From the NCBI RefSeq assembly GCF_018785315.1, contig NZ_WQPN01000109.1, positions 1 through 64,000 of the forward strand: a stretch of DNA of 64,000 bases, read 5' to 3'. The translations under genes were made by a program, and so were the position numbers. Source of the DNA: Clostridium sp. MCC353. Lineage in GTDB: Bacteria > Bacillota > Clostridia > Lachnospirales > Lachnospiraceae. The notes under the pieces were generated by a model, which did not search any database, was not told the DNA's origin, and was given only the letters and a program-made list of their open reading frames with translations. This document shows positions 26,115 through 34,633 of this stretch, piece after piece (the first letter of the stretch is position 1; each line of letters opens with the position of its first letter).

Positions 26115-27446
26115 TCAAGTCCTTTGTATTTCCTTTTCCTCCCTCACCATCTTACTATCCATAAACGCAATATACTCCTCTTTCGTAAACTTAGGCTTAT
26201 ACCCGTCCTTCACCTTTTTCGCCGCAGCAGCCCCGTCTTTCAGCAGTTTATACGCTGTCAATGCAAATATCTTAGCCGTAACCACATAAGCCAGTTCCTC
26301 ATCATAAATCTCATATGTATTGGTATGGGCTCCGCCCCTGGCCCCGCCTGTATTGAAGGTGAGAACCGGCTGGATGTGCTCCACATCCCCCACATCCGTG
26401 GAACCGCCGCTGTGGCTGCGGGGATCGGCTTTTTTAACCGCCCAGTCCGGGGACGCTAAAAGGGCGGCTTCGTACATGGACGGATTCGCTTCACTGCCCA
26501 AGGTAGGGAGGTATCCCGGCATGGTTTCTATCACATACCCGGCTCCCAAAGCATCCGCTCCCGCCTTAAACGCTCTCGTGGTCTTAAAATAGGCGTCTTC
26601 CATGGCCTCCACATTTTTGGCTCTGATCAAAGTCTCGATGACCACTTCATTTGGAATCACGTTAACCAGGTTTCCGCCTTTTGTTATGATGGGGTGAACC
26701 CGGACTGAATCTTCGTCCCGGAATGTTTCACGCTGGTATGCGAGGGCGGTCAGTCCAATGGAGGCCGCATTTAAGGCATTTATCCCCTTTTCAGGCGCGC
26801 TTGCGGCATGGGCCTCCCTGCCCAGGTAACGGACAACCTGGGAGACGAACCCCGTATTGGTCCCGCTTCCCACGGTAACTTCGTCATTTTCCTGGGTGTG
26901 GTGTACAATGCTCATATCCACATCGTCAAATGCCCCAATTCTTATCAGTTCGCTTTTTCCGCCTCCATATACAATCTTCCCCTCCGCCTTCAGTTGGTTC
27001 TTAAACTCGATTTCCCCATACTCCTCTGAAGGGACCGCGAAGAAAATGACCTGCCCGTCCATGCTTTTGGCAACACTGTCGTCACAAAGCGCCAGCAGCG
27101 CTCCCATAATACCGGCCATCTGGGCATGATGGCCGCAGCAGTGGGCCGCTTCCGTATCAGGGTTGGCATGGGCATGGGTTGGAATCCTCAACGCATCCAG
27201 TTCACCGATGAGGGCCAGGGAGAAATGATCCTTTTTCTCTTCATTCAAATAGCCTTTCACTCCGGTAACAGCCAGGCCTTTCTCGTATCTCAGCCCGTGA
27301 TCCCGCAAAACCTTTTCAAACTTAGCCGCCGTTTCAAACTCCTTATACCCCAGTTCCGCATGATCATAGATATCTCTGGCAAATCCTATGATCTCCTCCC
27401 TTTTGCTGTCAATGATTTCAAGTATCCTCTTCTCTGTTTCATCCAT
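26115..27446 (-). CDS. M20-family amidohydrolase (AbgB/IAA-amino acid hydrolase-like)
   Basis: 443-residue metal-dependent amidohydrolase. Metal-site elements: GELDAL, HCCGHHAQMAG, PSEEYGE and SHSGGSTDVGD; a dimerisation domain lies in the middle (about 190-310). Relatives such as AbgB cleave p-aminobenzoyl-glutamate; others cut N-acyl amino acids or dipeptides. Cytoplasmic, no signal peptide. Monocistronic by appearance, convergent with the GH120 gene. Confidence 0.9.
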   Translation of the reverse strand: MDETEKRILEIIDSKREEIIGFARDIYDHAELGYKEFETAAKFEKVLRDHGLRYEKGLAVTGVKGYLNEEKKDHFSLALIGELDALRIPTHAHANPDTEAAHCCGHHAQMAGIMGALLALCDDSVAKSMDGQVIFFAVPSEEYGEIEFKNQLKAEGKIVYGGGKSELIRIGAFDDVDMSIVHHTQENDEVTVGSGTNTGFVSQVVRYLGREAHAASAPEKGINALNAASIGLTALAYQRETFRDEDSVRVHPIITKGGNLVNVIPNEVVIETLIRAKNVEAMEDAYFKTTRAFKAGADALGAGYVIETMPGYLPTLGSEANPSMYEAALLASPDWAVKKADPRSHSGGSTDVGDVEHIQPVLTFNTGGARGGAHTNTYEIYDEELAYVVTAKIFALTAYKLLKDGAAAAKKVKDGYKPKFTKEEYIAFMDSKMVREEKEIQRT

Positions 27447-27556
27447 CTGGACAACCCCTCCTTCTCCTTATCAGCAGACTGCTTACCGGCAGCCGCGTTA
27501 CAGCAGCGGAATGCTGCTTGAAAAACCATAAAAATGCTGCCGCCCCCGGCGAATAC

Positions 27557-28057
27557 CTAATACCCTAATCCCTTTATGAAATCCTGCAGCTCTTCTTTAT
27601 CCTCCGCCTTGGAATGGACGAAAAGCACTGTGTTTTCAACTCTGGCAACAGCAGCGAAGATCCCATCGCTGGTCTGCTCATATTTAGAATAATTTCCCAG
27701 GTTTACATTGACATGGCTGGATACGGCCCCTTTGTACTCTTCGGTGATTAAACTTTCACTCTTGTTATATAGCTTGACTGCTCCCTCCACATCAGGGCAT
27801 TCACTGAAGGTTATCACAAAATCCTGATCTTCATTCTCCTGATAAGCCACTCCGTATTTTCCAAATCCCTCTGGCATCATGTCTGTTTCTTCCTCAAATA
27901 TATATCCCTGTTCCTCCGCATATACGGAAAACTGTTCAAATGCAGCCGGCGTTTTCTTATGAGTAACCAGCTTACCCACCAATAAAGCCACGATTACCAC
28001 CAGAATAACAACAGATGCGATTATGCCGCCTATTAAAAATTTAAAGCTCTTTTTCAT
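27557..28057 (-). CDS. Membrane-anchored protein of unknown function
   Basis: 166 residues: short basic N-terminus, one transmembrane helix at about 8-32, then a soluble outer domain of about 130 residues. I do not recognise the domain. It has an alternating alpha/beta look with no cysteines and no conserved catalytic motif visible. Divergent from the diguanylate cyclase gene across a 232-bp gap; no functional link can be claimed. Confidence 0.7.
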   Translation of the reverse strand: MKKSFKFLIGGIIASVVILVVIVALLVGKLVTHKKTPAAFEQFSVYAEEQGYIFEEETDMMPEGFGKYGVAYQENEDQDFVITFSECPDVEGAVKLYNKSESLITEEYKGAVSSHVNVNLGNYSKYEQTSDGIFAAVARVENTVLFVHSKAEDKEELQDFIKGLGY

Positions 28058-28214
28058 CCGAATCCTCCATGGAATTTTTATTTTAGTCCATTTATCAGTT
28101 TATCATCTTTAATAACTTTCATCAAGCCGGAAAAGGGGCCGACAGAGGGGGCTGAAAGCCCGGAAGAGGACGGCGGACTGCAGCGGAAGCTATGACCGTA
28201 TTCCTGTTTATTTA

Positions 28215-28243
28215 TTGACCTTTCCTTCGTTCCATTATATGAT
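28215..28243 (+). promoter_or_regulatory. Promoter of the diguanylate cyclase gene
   Basis: TTGACC (28215-28220), 17-bp spacer, TATGAT (28238-28243), 46 bp before the ATG at 28290. A GC-rich patch (28125-28195) without a gene lies further upstream. Confidence 0.55.
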
Positions 28244-28289
28244 ACCTATATAACTCTAATATTTTTGCGATCAGTTAAAGGATTTTCTC

Positions 28290-29438
28290 ATGAAAAAAAA
28301 CTATTGGAAACGCGTGGACCTTCAGGTGTCTATATTTACAGCCGTGATCGTTGCCGTTTTAACCTTTACCAGCTTCATTTTACAATATAATATAACATAC
28401 AGGGATACTTTAAAGAGCTTAAATGACCAGGTTGAATCCATCTACGCCTATATCGCTCCGTATCTGGACGCCGATACATTCAGCAATATCTCGGCCCGGG
28501 ATGATTTTAACAGCGAGGATTATGCACAGGCCCATGATGTTTTCCGCCGCGTTAAGGAAGTCACCGGAGTCATGTATCTGTATACGGCCAAGGAGAATGA
28601 ACAGGGGGAATTTATCTATGTGATCGACGGCTTAGATCCCGATAATCCCAGTTTCCGCTATCCGGGAGATCCCATCGAAAGCGAAATCTACCCGGATATG
28701 AAAAGAGCTCTTGGAGGGGAAAAGGTTCTGCCTGATAAAATTAAGGACACGGAATGGGGCAAGATTTTCATCACCTATCTTCCCATTTACGATCAAAACC
28801 AGGTAATCGGCGTGATCGGCATCGAATTCGAGGCAGAACACCAATATATGACTTACCGCAATTTAAGGCTTCTCCTGCCCTGGTTCATATTACTGTTTGG
28901 CCTAATCGCCTGCCTGATATCCAGAGCCCTGTTCCGCCATATATCCAATCCGTTTTATCATGATATGGCCAATACCGATTATCTGACCCAGCTAAAAAAC
29001 AGGAATGCCTACCAAACCGATATGGATAACATCACAGCCATGAAGCTGGAAAAAGAGATGGGGGTTATTTCCATTGATCTGAACAGCTTAAAAAAGGTCA
29101 ACGACACCTACGGACATGAAAAAGGGGATCAGTATATCACCTGCATTTCCAGGGCTTACCAGAACCTGGATACGAAAAAAGCGGTTATGTACCGGATCGG
29201 CGGGGATGAATTTGTGATTTTGGTCCCTCAGGCGGATAAACAGAAAATAGAGGCGCTGATGGACGCATTAGAACGGGAATTCAACAAACTGATTTTCTCC
29301 CCGGAGCTGACGTTTTCATGGGGATATGCTATTTATGACCAACAGGAAGACAATAATCTGCACAGCACTTACCGCAAAGCGGACAAGCAGATGTATTCCA
29401 AAAAGCAGATTTATTACTCAGACATAGAAAAACAGTAG
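28290..29438 (+). CDS. Membrane diguanylate cyclase (GGDEF)
   Basis: 382 residues: transmembrane helix at about 13-35, an outer sensor domain of Cache-like size (about 36-190), a second helix at about 192-212, then a GGDEF domain with the intact active-site motif GGDEF (YRIGGDEFVILV). It should make cyclic di-GMP in response to an outer ligand. The inhibitory I-site (RxxD five residues before GGDEF) is not present; TKKAVMYR stands there. It is followed 13 bp later by the LacI regulator, so the two are probably cotranscribed. Confidence 0.92.
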   Translation: MKKNYWKRVDLQVSIFTAVIVAVLTFTSFILQYNITYRDTLKSLNDQVESIYAYIAPYLDADTFSNISARDDFNSEDYAQAHDVFRRVKEVTGVMYLYTAKENEQGEFIYVIDGLDPDNPSFRYPGDPIESEIYPDMKRALGGEKVLPDKIKDTEWGKIFITYLPIYDQNQVIGVIGIEFEAEHQYMTYRNLRLLLPWFILLFGLIACLISRALFRHISNPFYHDMANTDYLTQLKNRNAYQTDMDNITAMKLEKEMGVISIDLNSLKKVNDTYGHEKGDQYITCISRAYQNLDTKKAVMYRIGGDEFVILVPQADKQKIEALMDALEREFNKLIFSPELTFSWGYAIYDQQEDNNLHSTYRKADKQMYSKKQIYYSDIEKQ

Positions 29439-29451
29439 GGAGGGGGATCCA

Positions 29452-30522
29452 ATGGCAACAATCAAACAGATCGCCGAACTGGCCGGAGTATCCAGAAGAA
29501 CCGTGGACCGGGTGATCAATAACAGAGGCGCCGTAAAACCGGAGACAGCCGAAAAGATCAGCCAAATCATACGCGAACTGGATTACCAGCCCAATGAAGC
29601 AGGAAAGGCCCTGGCCGCCAGAAAACGGAAACTGAAAATCGGCTTTTGCTCCACCACAGGAAAAAAGGCCCCCATTTATGGTGAAATCCGCAAGGGGGCC
29701 CTTGAAAAAGCGGAGGATCTGAAGAAATTTGGGGTTCAGGTAGAATTTTATACCTTTGACCGGGACCACCCTCTCAGCGAAGAGGAGCTGGAAAGGCTCT
29801 CCCAGTCTTTCGACTGTGATGCTTTAGCGGTCGCCCCCGGCAATACCCCCGGCGTCGTGAAAATGATTCAAAAAGCGGTGTCCATGCAGATTCCAATCCT
29901 GTTCTTTAATGTGGATGACCCTTCCTGCAAACGGTGCTGTTATGTGGGAAGCGATTATAAAAAGGCGGGGCGTTTGGCCGCCGGCCTGGCCGCGCTGCTC
30001 TGCAATGACTGTGGCCGGGTGGTGATCTTCACCAACCAGGCTTCCAATCCGTTCAGCTACGAAGAACGGGTGAAGGGATTTCAGCAGGAGATCGAAGAGC
30101 GTTATCCCAACATCCGGATCGCAGGGACCTATCTCCTGAAAGACGATATGCCGGATCATTATGATACGGTAAATGAGGCCTTTCGCAGTCATCCCGATAT
30201 GAATATCATTTATCTGGTAAATCCGGGGGACTACAGCGTCTGCCATGCCATTTCCAAAGCCATGGGAACCGGAAAGGTCCGCATCATCACCAACGACCTG
30301 GTGGATCCCATGAAACCCATGCTGGAAAATGGCCTGGTATCCGCCACCATATCCCAGGATTCCAAAAACCAGGGCCGTCTGGCACTGGAGATTTTATTCA
30401 ACAAGCTGGCCCTTGGCAAAGAGCCGGAAAAGGACATTTACTACACTGATTTAAATATCTATATTGCGCAGAGCCTGTCCCCGGAATTATATAACGGTTC
30501 AGACATCCAATGTGAAAATTGA
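29452..30522 (+). CDS. LacI-family transcriptional regulator
   Basis: 356 residues: N-terminal LacI helix-turn-helix (TIKQIAELAGVSRRTVDRVINNRG) and hinge to about 60, then a periplasmic-binding-protein-like sugar-sensing domain. GGAGGGGGATCC precedes the ATG. It lies just upstream of the GH120 gene at 30733, whose leader holds a perfect 14-bp palindrome with a central CG, as LacI-family operators have; the GH120 gene is therefore the best candidate target. Confidence 0.93.
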   Translation: MATIKQIAELAGVSRRTVDRVINNRGAVKPETAEKISQIIRELDYQPNEAGKALAARKRKLKIGFCSTTGKKAPIYGEIRKGALEKAEDLKKFGVQVEFYTFDRDHPLSEEELERLSQSFDCDALAVAPGNTPGVVKMIQKAVSMQIPILFFNVDDPSCKRCCYVGSDYKKAGRLAAGLAALLCNDCGRVVIFTNQASNPFSYEERVKGFQQEIEERYPNIRIAGTYLLKDDMPDHYDTVNEAFRSHPDMNIIYLVNPGDYSVCHAISKAMGTGKVRIITNDLVDPMKPMLENGLVSATISQDSKNQGRLALEILFNKLALGKEPEKDIYYTDLNIYIAQSLSPELYNGSDIQCEN

Positions 30523-30664
30523 TAGAGAAAGTCCCATTAAAGCTGCCTGCGGCGAGGGGCTGGATGCCTGCAGCCGCTGTGTTTTCGTACGGTCCGCGCA
30601 GTAAATGCGCAGACCTGTCTGTTACGAATTATTACCAAAAAATATTGTTTTAACTGAAATATTA

Positions 30665-30717
30665 TTGACATCTTTGTATAGATATGTTAGTTTTAAAGAA
30701 AAATGCGCTCGAGCGCA
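30665..30717 (+). promoter_or_regulatory. Promoter and palindromic operator of the second GH120 gene
   Basis: TTGACA (30665-30670) with a weak -10 (TAGTTT, 30688-30693, 17-bp spacer). The perfect palindrome TGCGCTCGAGCGCA (30704-30717) follows at about +5 and ends just before AAGGAGGAG. A bound repressor here would block transcription start or elongation. The central CG is the mark of LacI-family sites. Half of a GTAAC-type repeat (AGACCTGTCTGTTAC, about 30611-30625) lies upstream. Confidence 0.6.
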
Positions 30718-30732
30718 ATAAGGAGGAGACAT

Positions 30733-32727
30733 ATGGTTTACTATGTAGCATATGATGCGGCACGCGGCGGAGACGGAACAAAAGAGAAGCCATTTAAGCA
30801 GATCAGCGAGGCTGCACAGATCGCAGCAGCCGGAGACGAAGTCATCGTAGCGCCAGGTATTTACCGGGAATATGTAAATCCAATCAACGGCGGTGAAGAG
30901 GGAAAACCTATCGTTTACCGTTCCGAAGTGATCGGAGGGGCCATCATTTCAGGTGCGGAACCGGTTAAAAATTGGGAGCACTATAAGGACAACGTATGGG
31001 TTGCCCGCATTCCAAACGGGATTTTCGGTTCTTACAACCCTTATACCACAGAGATTGGGGGAGACTGGTATTACAGCAGCATCGTTCTGCACACCGGCGA
31101 GGTTTATTTAAACGGCAAGTCCATGTATGAGACAGATTCCCTTGACTCTGTGCTGGACCCTCAGGTCTATATGCCTTCATGGGATCATGAATTTTCCGTT
31201 TACCAGTGGTACAGCTGCCAGGAAGATGATACCACCCTTATTTACGCAAACTTCCAGGGCAATAACCCCAATGAAAACAATGTGGAAATCAATGTGCGCA
31301 GAAACTGCTTCTATCCTGAAAAAACCGGCGTCAACTATATCACCCTCTCCGGTTTCGTGGTAAAACAGGCTGCGACCACATGGGCTCCGCCTACAGCTTA
31401 TCAGGAAGGCATGATCGGGCCACACTGGAGCAAAGGCTGGATCATTGAAGACTGTGAAGTTTCTGATTCCAAGTGCTGCGGCATTTCCCTGGGAAAATAT
31501 CTGCAGCCTAATAATGAGAACAAATGGACCCTGAAACGTCTGAAACACGGAACCCAGACCGAACGTGACGCCATCTGCCAGGCCCAGATCGAAGGCTGGA
31601 CAAAAGAGAATATCGGTTCCCATATCGTGCGCAGATGCCATATCCACGACTGTGAACAGACCGGAATTGTGGGACATTTAGGCTGTGTCTTCTCCATCAT
31701 TGAAGACAACCATATCCATGACATCAACACAAAACAGCAGTTAACGGGCGCTGAGATCGGCGGAATCAAGCTCCACGCGGCAATCGACGTTATTTTCCGC
31801 AGAAACCACATCCATCACTGTACAAGAGGCATTTGGGTTGACTGGCAGGCACAGGGAACCCGTATCACCCAGAACCTGTTCCACGACAATATGCCGCCGG
31901 AAGATGCGGAGCTGACAACCAAGCTGTCTTTAGGGGAAGATTTATTTATAGAAGTGAGCCACGGCCCTACCCTTGTTGACAACAACCTGTTTTTATCCGC
32001 TTATGCAGGACGTCTTGCTACCCAGGGCGTTGCCTATGTACATAACCTGATCTGCGGGCCATTTACAAGTGTAGGCGGCGGAACCGACAACGGCAGCCCG
32101 GCTACCGGACCGAGATATACGCCGTATCACGTTCCTCACAGAACGGAAGTGGCCGGATTTATGACTTTCTTACACGGCGATAACCGGTTCTACAACAACA
32201 TATTCATCCAGAACCCGATTCCGAAAGCTTATACGGATTTCATCGAAGCAAATAACATCGAATTGGTAGGCACCGTAACAGGAACCGCAGAATTCAACGG
32301 CTATCCTACCTGGGATGAATACGAAGCCCTGTTCAAGAAGGAAAATGACAAGGGAGCTGTGGAAGACAGAAGCAAATACTATACAAAACTTCCTGTTTAT
32401 ACAGGAGGAAATGTATTCTTTAACGGTGCAAAGCCATGTGATAAAGAGGTTAATTATGCCGAAGTTACCGGACAGGATGTGTACGTGAAATTAGCGGAAA
32501 AAGACGGCGCATATTATCTGGATACCAACCTCTATGACTGCATGCCGGAGCTTGCCACTCCTTTCATTTCAACCGAAGTTTTGGGCGAAGCATTTGAACC
32601 GGAACAGAAATTTGAGAATCCGGACGGAAGCCCGATCTTCTTTGACAGGGATTACTGGGGCGAGAAACGAAGCGTAAATCCTACGCCGGGACCGTTTGAG
32701 AAAGAATTGGGAAAATCTTTAATTTAA
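30733..32727 (+). CDS. GH120-family beta-helix glycosidase (beta-xylosidase type), copy 2
   Basis: 664 residues from ATG 30733 (AAGGAGGAGACAT upstream); the ten-residue in-frame extension upstream spans the operator and is rejected. Same architecture as the protein at 24044, no signal peptide. Catalytic acids are predicted at Asp370 (GIWVDWQAQGTR) and Glu407 (LFIEVSHGP). Between them it has about 13 extra residues (PEDAELTTKLSLG region) absent in copy 1, close to the active site, which may shift specificity. The terminator at 32741 closes the unit. Confidence 0.88.
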   Translation: MVYYVAYDAARGGDGTKEKPFKQISEAAQIAAAGDEVIVAPGIYREYVNPINGGEEGKPIVYRSEVIGGAIISGAEPVKNWEHYKDNVWVARIPNGIFGSYNPYTTEIGGDWYYSSIVLHTGEVYLNGKSMYETDSLDSVLDPQVYMPSWDHEFSVYQWYSCQEDDTTLIYANFQGNNPNENNVEINVRRNCFYPEKTGVNYITLSGFVVKQAATTWAPPTAYQEGMIGPHWSKGWIIEDCEVSDSKCCGISLGKYLQPNNENKWTLKRLKHGTQTERDAICQAQIEGWTKENIGSHIVRRCHIHDCEQTGIVGHLGCVFSIIEDNHIHDINTKQQLTGAEIGGIKLHAAIDVIFRRNHIHHCTRGIWVDWQAQGTRITQNLFHDNMPPEDAELTTKLSLGEDLFIEVSHGPTLVDNNLFLSAYAGRLATQGVAYVHNLICGPFTSVGGGTDNGSPATGPRYTPYHVPHRTEVAGFMTFLHGDNRFYNNIFIQNPIPKAYTDFIEANNIELVGTVTGTAEFNGYPTWDEYEALFKKENDKGAVEDRSKYYTKLPVYTGGNVFFNGAKPCDKEVNYAEVTGQDVYVKLAEKDGAYYLDTNLYDCMPELATPFISTEVLGEAFEPEQKFENPDGSPIFFDRDYWGEKRSVNPTPGPFEKELGKSLI

Positions 32728-32740
32728 TAGCTGAATAGAC

Positions 32741-32765
32741 ACAGCGCCGGGAATCCCGGCGCTGT
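32741..32765 (+). terminator. Terminator after the second GH120 gene
   Basis: ACAGCGCCGGG pairs with CCCGGCGCTGT around a 3-nt loop, 14 bp after the stop; a weak T-rich tail follows. Confidence 0.7.
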
Positions 32766-32833
32766 ATTCACTTAACACATGTTTTTTCACAGTTTTTAAC
32801 TGGATGATTGTAAAAATGGAATGTTTCTTGCTG

Positions 32834-33371
32834 TTATTGAATCCAGACTCCATCCGCCCCTACCTGATAACCATCCGGCGTTACCGTATCATGAAGCATA
32901 TACCCGTCCGATCCAAAATAATAAAATCTGCCTTTTATCTCTTTCCATTGATTCACCGGATAGGTTCCGTCGCCGTTATCATACCACCAGCCCGCACTGT
33001 CCTGCTTCCACGCCGCGGATGACACATTTGTACCGCCCTGTTTTAGTTTAAAAAAATATCCCATGTAATCATCTGCATAGTTTGTCGTATTAACAGCATT
33101 TATCATTGCCACATAAGTTTTGGAATAGACTGAACCGTCGGCCTTATCTTTTGCAAGCTGTTCCGGATTGATCACAGGATAATGTTTTCCGCCCAGAATC
33201 CCTTCATTCATCAGCATCGTCCCCTGCATGCTGGATTCCCATGATCCTAAACTCACAAAATTACTGCCATCCAGATATCCCCAATAGACTACCGGGTTTC
33301 CTGCCATTCCTGAACTTTGGGCTTCATCCATTGCAAGCGTAGTATTTTCACCAAATATCCGGATAACGCTT
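32834..33371 (-). pseudogene. 3' remnant of a secreted cell-wall-binding-repeat protein
   Basis: An open frame of about 179 codons with no start of its own. It begins abruptly at the inner edge of a 44-bp palindrome (33372-33415). The first part (IRIFGENTTLAMDEAQ...) is of unknown type; the last 60 residues are a cell-wall (choline-type) binding module (WKQDSAGWWYDNGDGTYPVNQW, broken here at 20: ...KEIKGRFYYFG...DGYQVGADG), like those in the two genes that follow. No signal peptide is attached. It looks like the tail of a gene whose front was lost by a deletion ending at the repeat; a working internal start cannot be excluded. Confidence 0.65.
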
Positions 33372-33415
33372 GCGCGGGGTAACAGTTCAGACCTGTCTGA
33401 ACTATTACCCCGCGC
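33372..33415. repeat. GTAAC-type palindrome, 44 bp with extended arms
   Basis: The core GTAACAGTTCAGAC-CT-GTCTGAACTATTAC is extended by GCGCGGG/CCCGCGC, giving 21-bp arms with a single mismatch. It starts 7 bp after the stop of the CAP-domain gene and abuts the remnant at 32834-33371. Confidence 0.85.
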
Positions 33416-33422
33416 CATTTCA

Positions 33423-34514
33423 TCAATCCGTAAACATCTGCACCCAATAATAAGTCCCATTAATATAAGCGCATCCAACTCCCATCCGTCCAAATGAAGT
33501 TTTTAGTATGTTCTTTTTATGTCCTGACGAGTTCATCCAGGAATCCATGACGGATTCCGGTGATCTCTGCCCATAGGCTATATTCTCACCGCAGCTTGAA
33601 TAGGAAATGCCCTCATCCTTTAAAATAGTAAAGCAGGAAGTTCCGTCCGGGCGGGTATGGCTGTAATCTTCCTGGATTTCGTTGGCCCGCTCCTGGGCGC
33701 AGTATGCCAGTTCCTCATCCCATTCCAAAGATTCCTTGTCGTTCTTTCTCCTCTCTCTGTTTACAATCTCAAACACCTCATAGGCGTAACTGCTTTCGTC
33801 CGCTTCAAATGCCTCGTTTTCATCCCGGCCAATATAGTCATCATAATAATCATCGTTGTCATAATAGCTTGAATTATCATAATACCATGAATTATCGTAA
33901 TAGTCTGAGATATCGTCATCATCATCGTCGTCATCGTCGGAATCCCGGTAATTCCCTGTGAACCAGTCAAATTCATCGATTTCATCCGCAATAATGCCTT
34001 TTTCCTTTATGATGTACCGTATATCATCCATGGTAAATGACTCCAGCTGCAGGGAGCCGTCGTCATTAAAATAATACTGATCCCCGTTGATGTGCTGGAA
34101 ACCTTTCACCATACTGCCGTTTTCATCAAAATAATAGCGTTTATTCTCAATCGTCTTCCAATCGGAAGTTATGTATTTGTTTCCCGTATAATACTTCCAC
34201 ACGCCGTTCACGTCATTCCAGCCCTTTACCGGGGTATACTGCTGTGTTTGGACCACCCCGCCAATGATCCAGGCTCCGCTGGCATCCACTTCATAGCCGT
34301 CCGGGGTTTTTGTATTCATCAGACAGTATCCTTCCGGGGTAAAATAGTAACACCTGCCATCGATCCAATGCCATCCGTCTTTTGCATAGTTCCCATCAGC
34401 ATTCACAAACCACCAGTTTCCCTGATCCTGTCTCCATTCAGCAAACGCATTGCTGGAAAATAACAATGTCAAACACAAAGATAATCCCGCTATTCGGCCA
34501 ATCCTCTTTCTCAT
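33423..34514 (-). CDS. Secreted CAP-domain protein with cell-wall-binding repeats
   Basis: 363 residues: signal peptide to about residue 25 (LTLLFSSNAFA), cell-wall-binding (choline-type) repeats to about 165, an acidic Asp/Tyr-rich spacer with a run of nine Asp (about 195-235), then a CAP/SCP domain to the end. CAP marks: EIVNRERR, WDEELAYCAQERA, YSHTRPDG, GENIAYG and SSGHKKNIL. CAP proteins of this kind are surface-attached; enzymatic role unknown. The CAP domain appears complete at the stop, just before a palindromic repeat. Confidence 0.88.
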   Translation of the reverse strand: MRKRIGRIAGLSLCLTLLFSSNAFAEWRQDQGNWWFVNADGNYAKDGWHWIDGRCYYFTPEGYCLMNTKTPDGYEVDASGAWIIGGVVQTQQYTPVKGWNDVNGVWKYYTGNKYITSDWKTIENKRYYFDENGSMVKGFQHINGDQYYFNDDGSLQLESFTMDDIRYIIKEKGIIADEIDEFDWFTGNYRDSDDDDDDDDDISDYYDNSWYYDNSSYYDNDDYYDDYIGRDENEAFEADESSYAYEVFEIVNRERRKNDKESLEWDEELAYCAQERANEIQEDYSHTRPDGTSCFTILKDEGISYSSCGENIAYGQRSPESVMDSWMNSSGHKKNILKTSFGRMGVGCAYINGTYYWVQMFTD

Positions 34515-34633
34515 ATCCGTCTTGTTCCTCTTTTCGCCATTTTAATCTGTTTTAACCTTTTTAAATCTGTTTAAATTCTTATATATAACATAACTGCGGT
34601 CTTTGACTATAACAGTTTATGTTCCCCTGTCCC

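Noticed and set aside
30733-32727. Interpretation of the beta-helix proteins as secreted pectate lyase-like enzymes
   Set aside because: There is no signal peptide, and length and motifs fit GH120 much better, including both catalytic acids.
33657-33991. His/Asn- and Met/Thr/Ile-rich frames opposite or beside the Asp-rich spacer
   Set aside because: They arise from the GAT/GAC repeats read in other frames.
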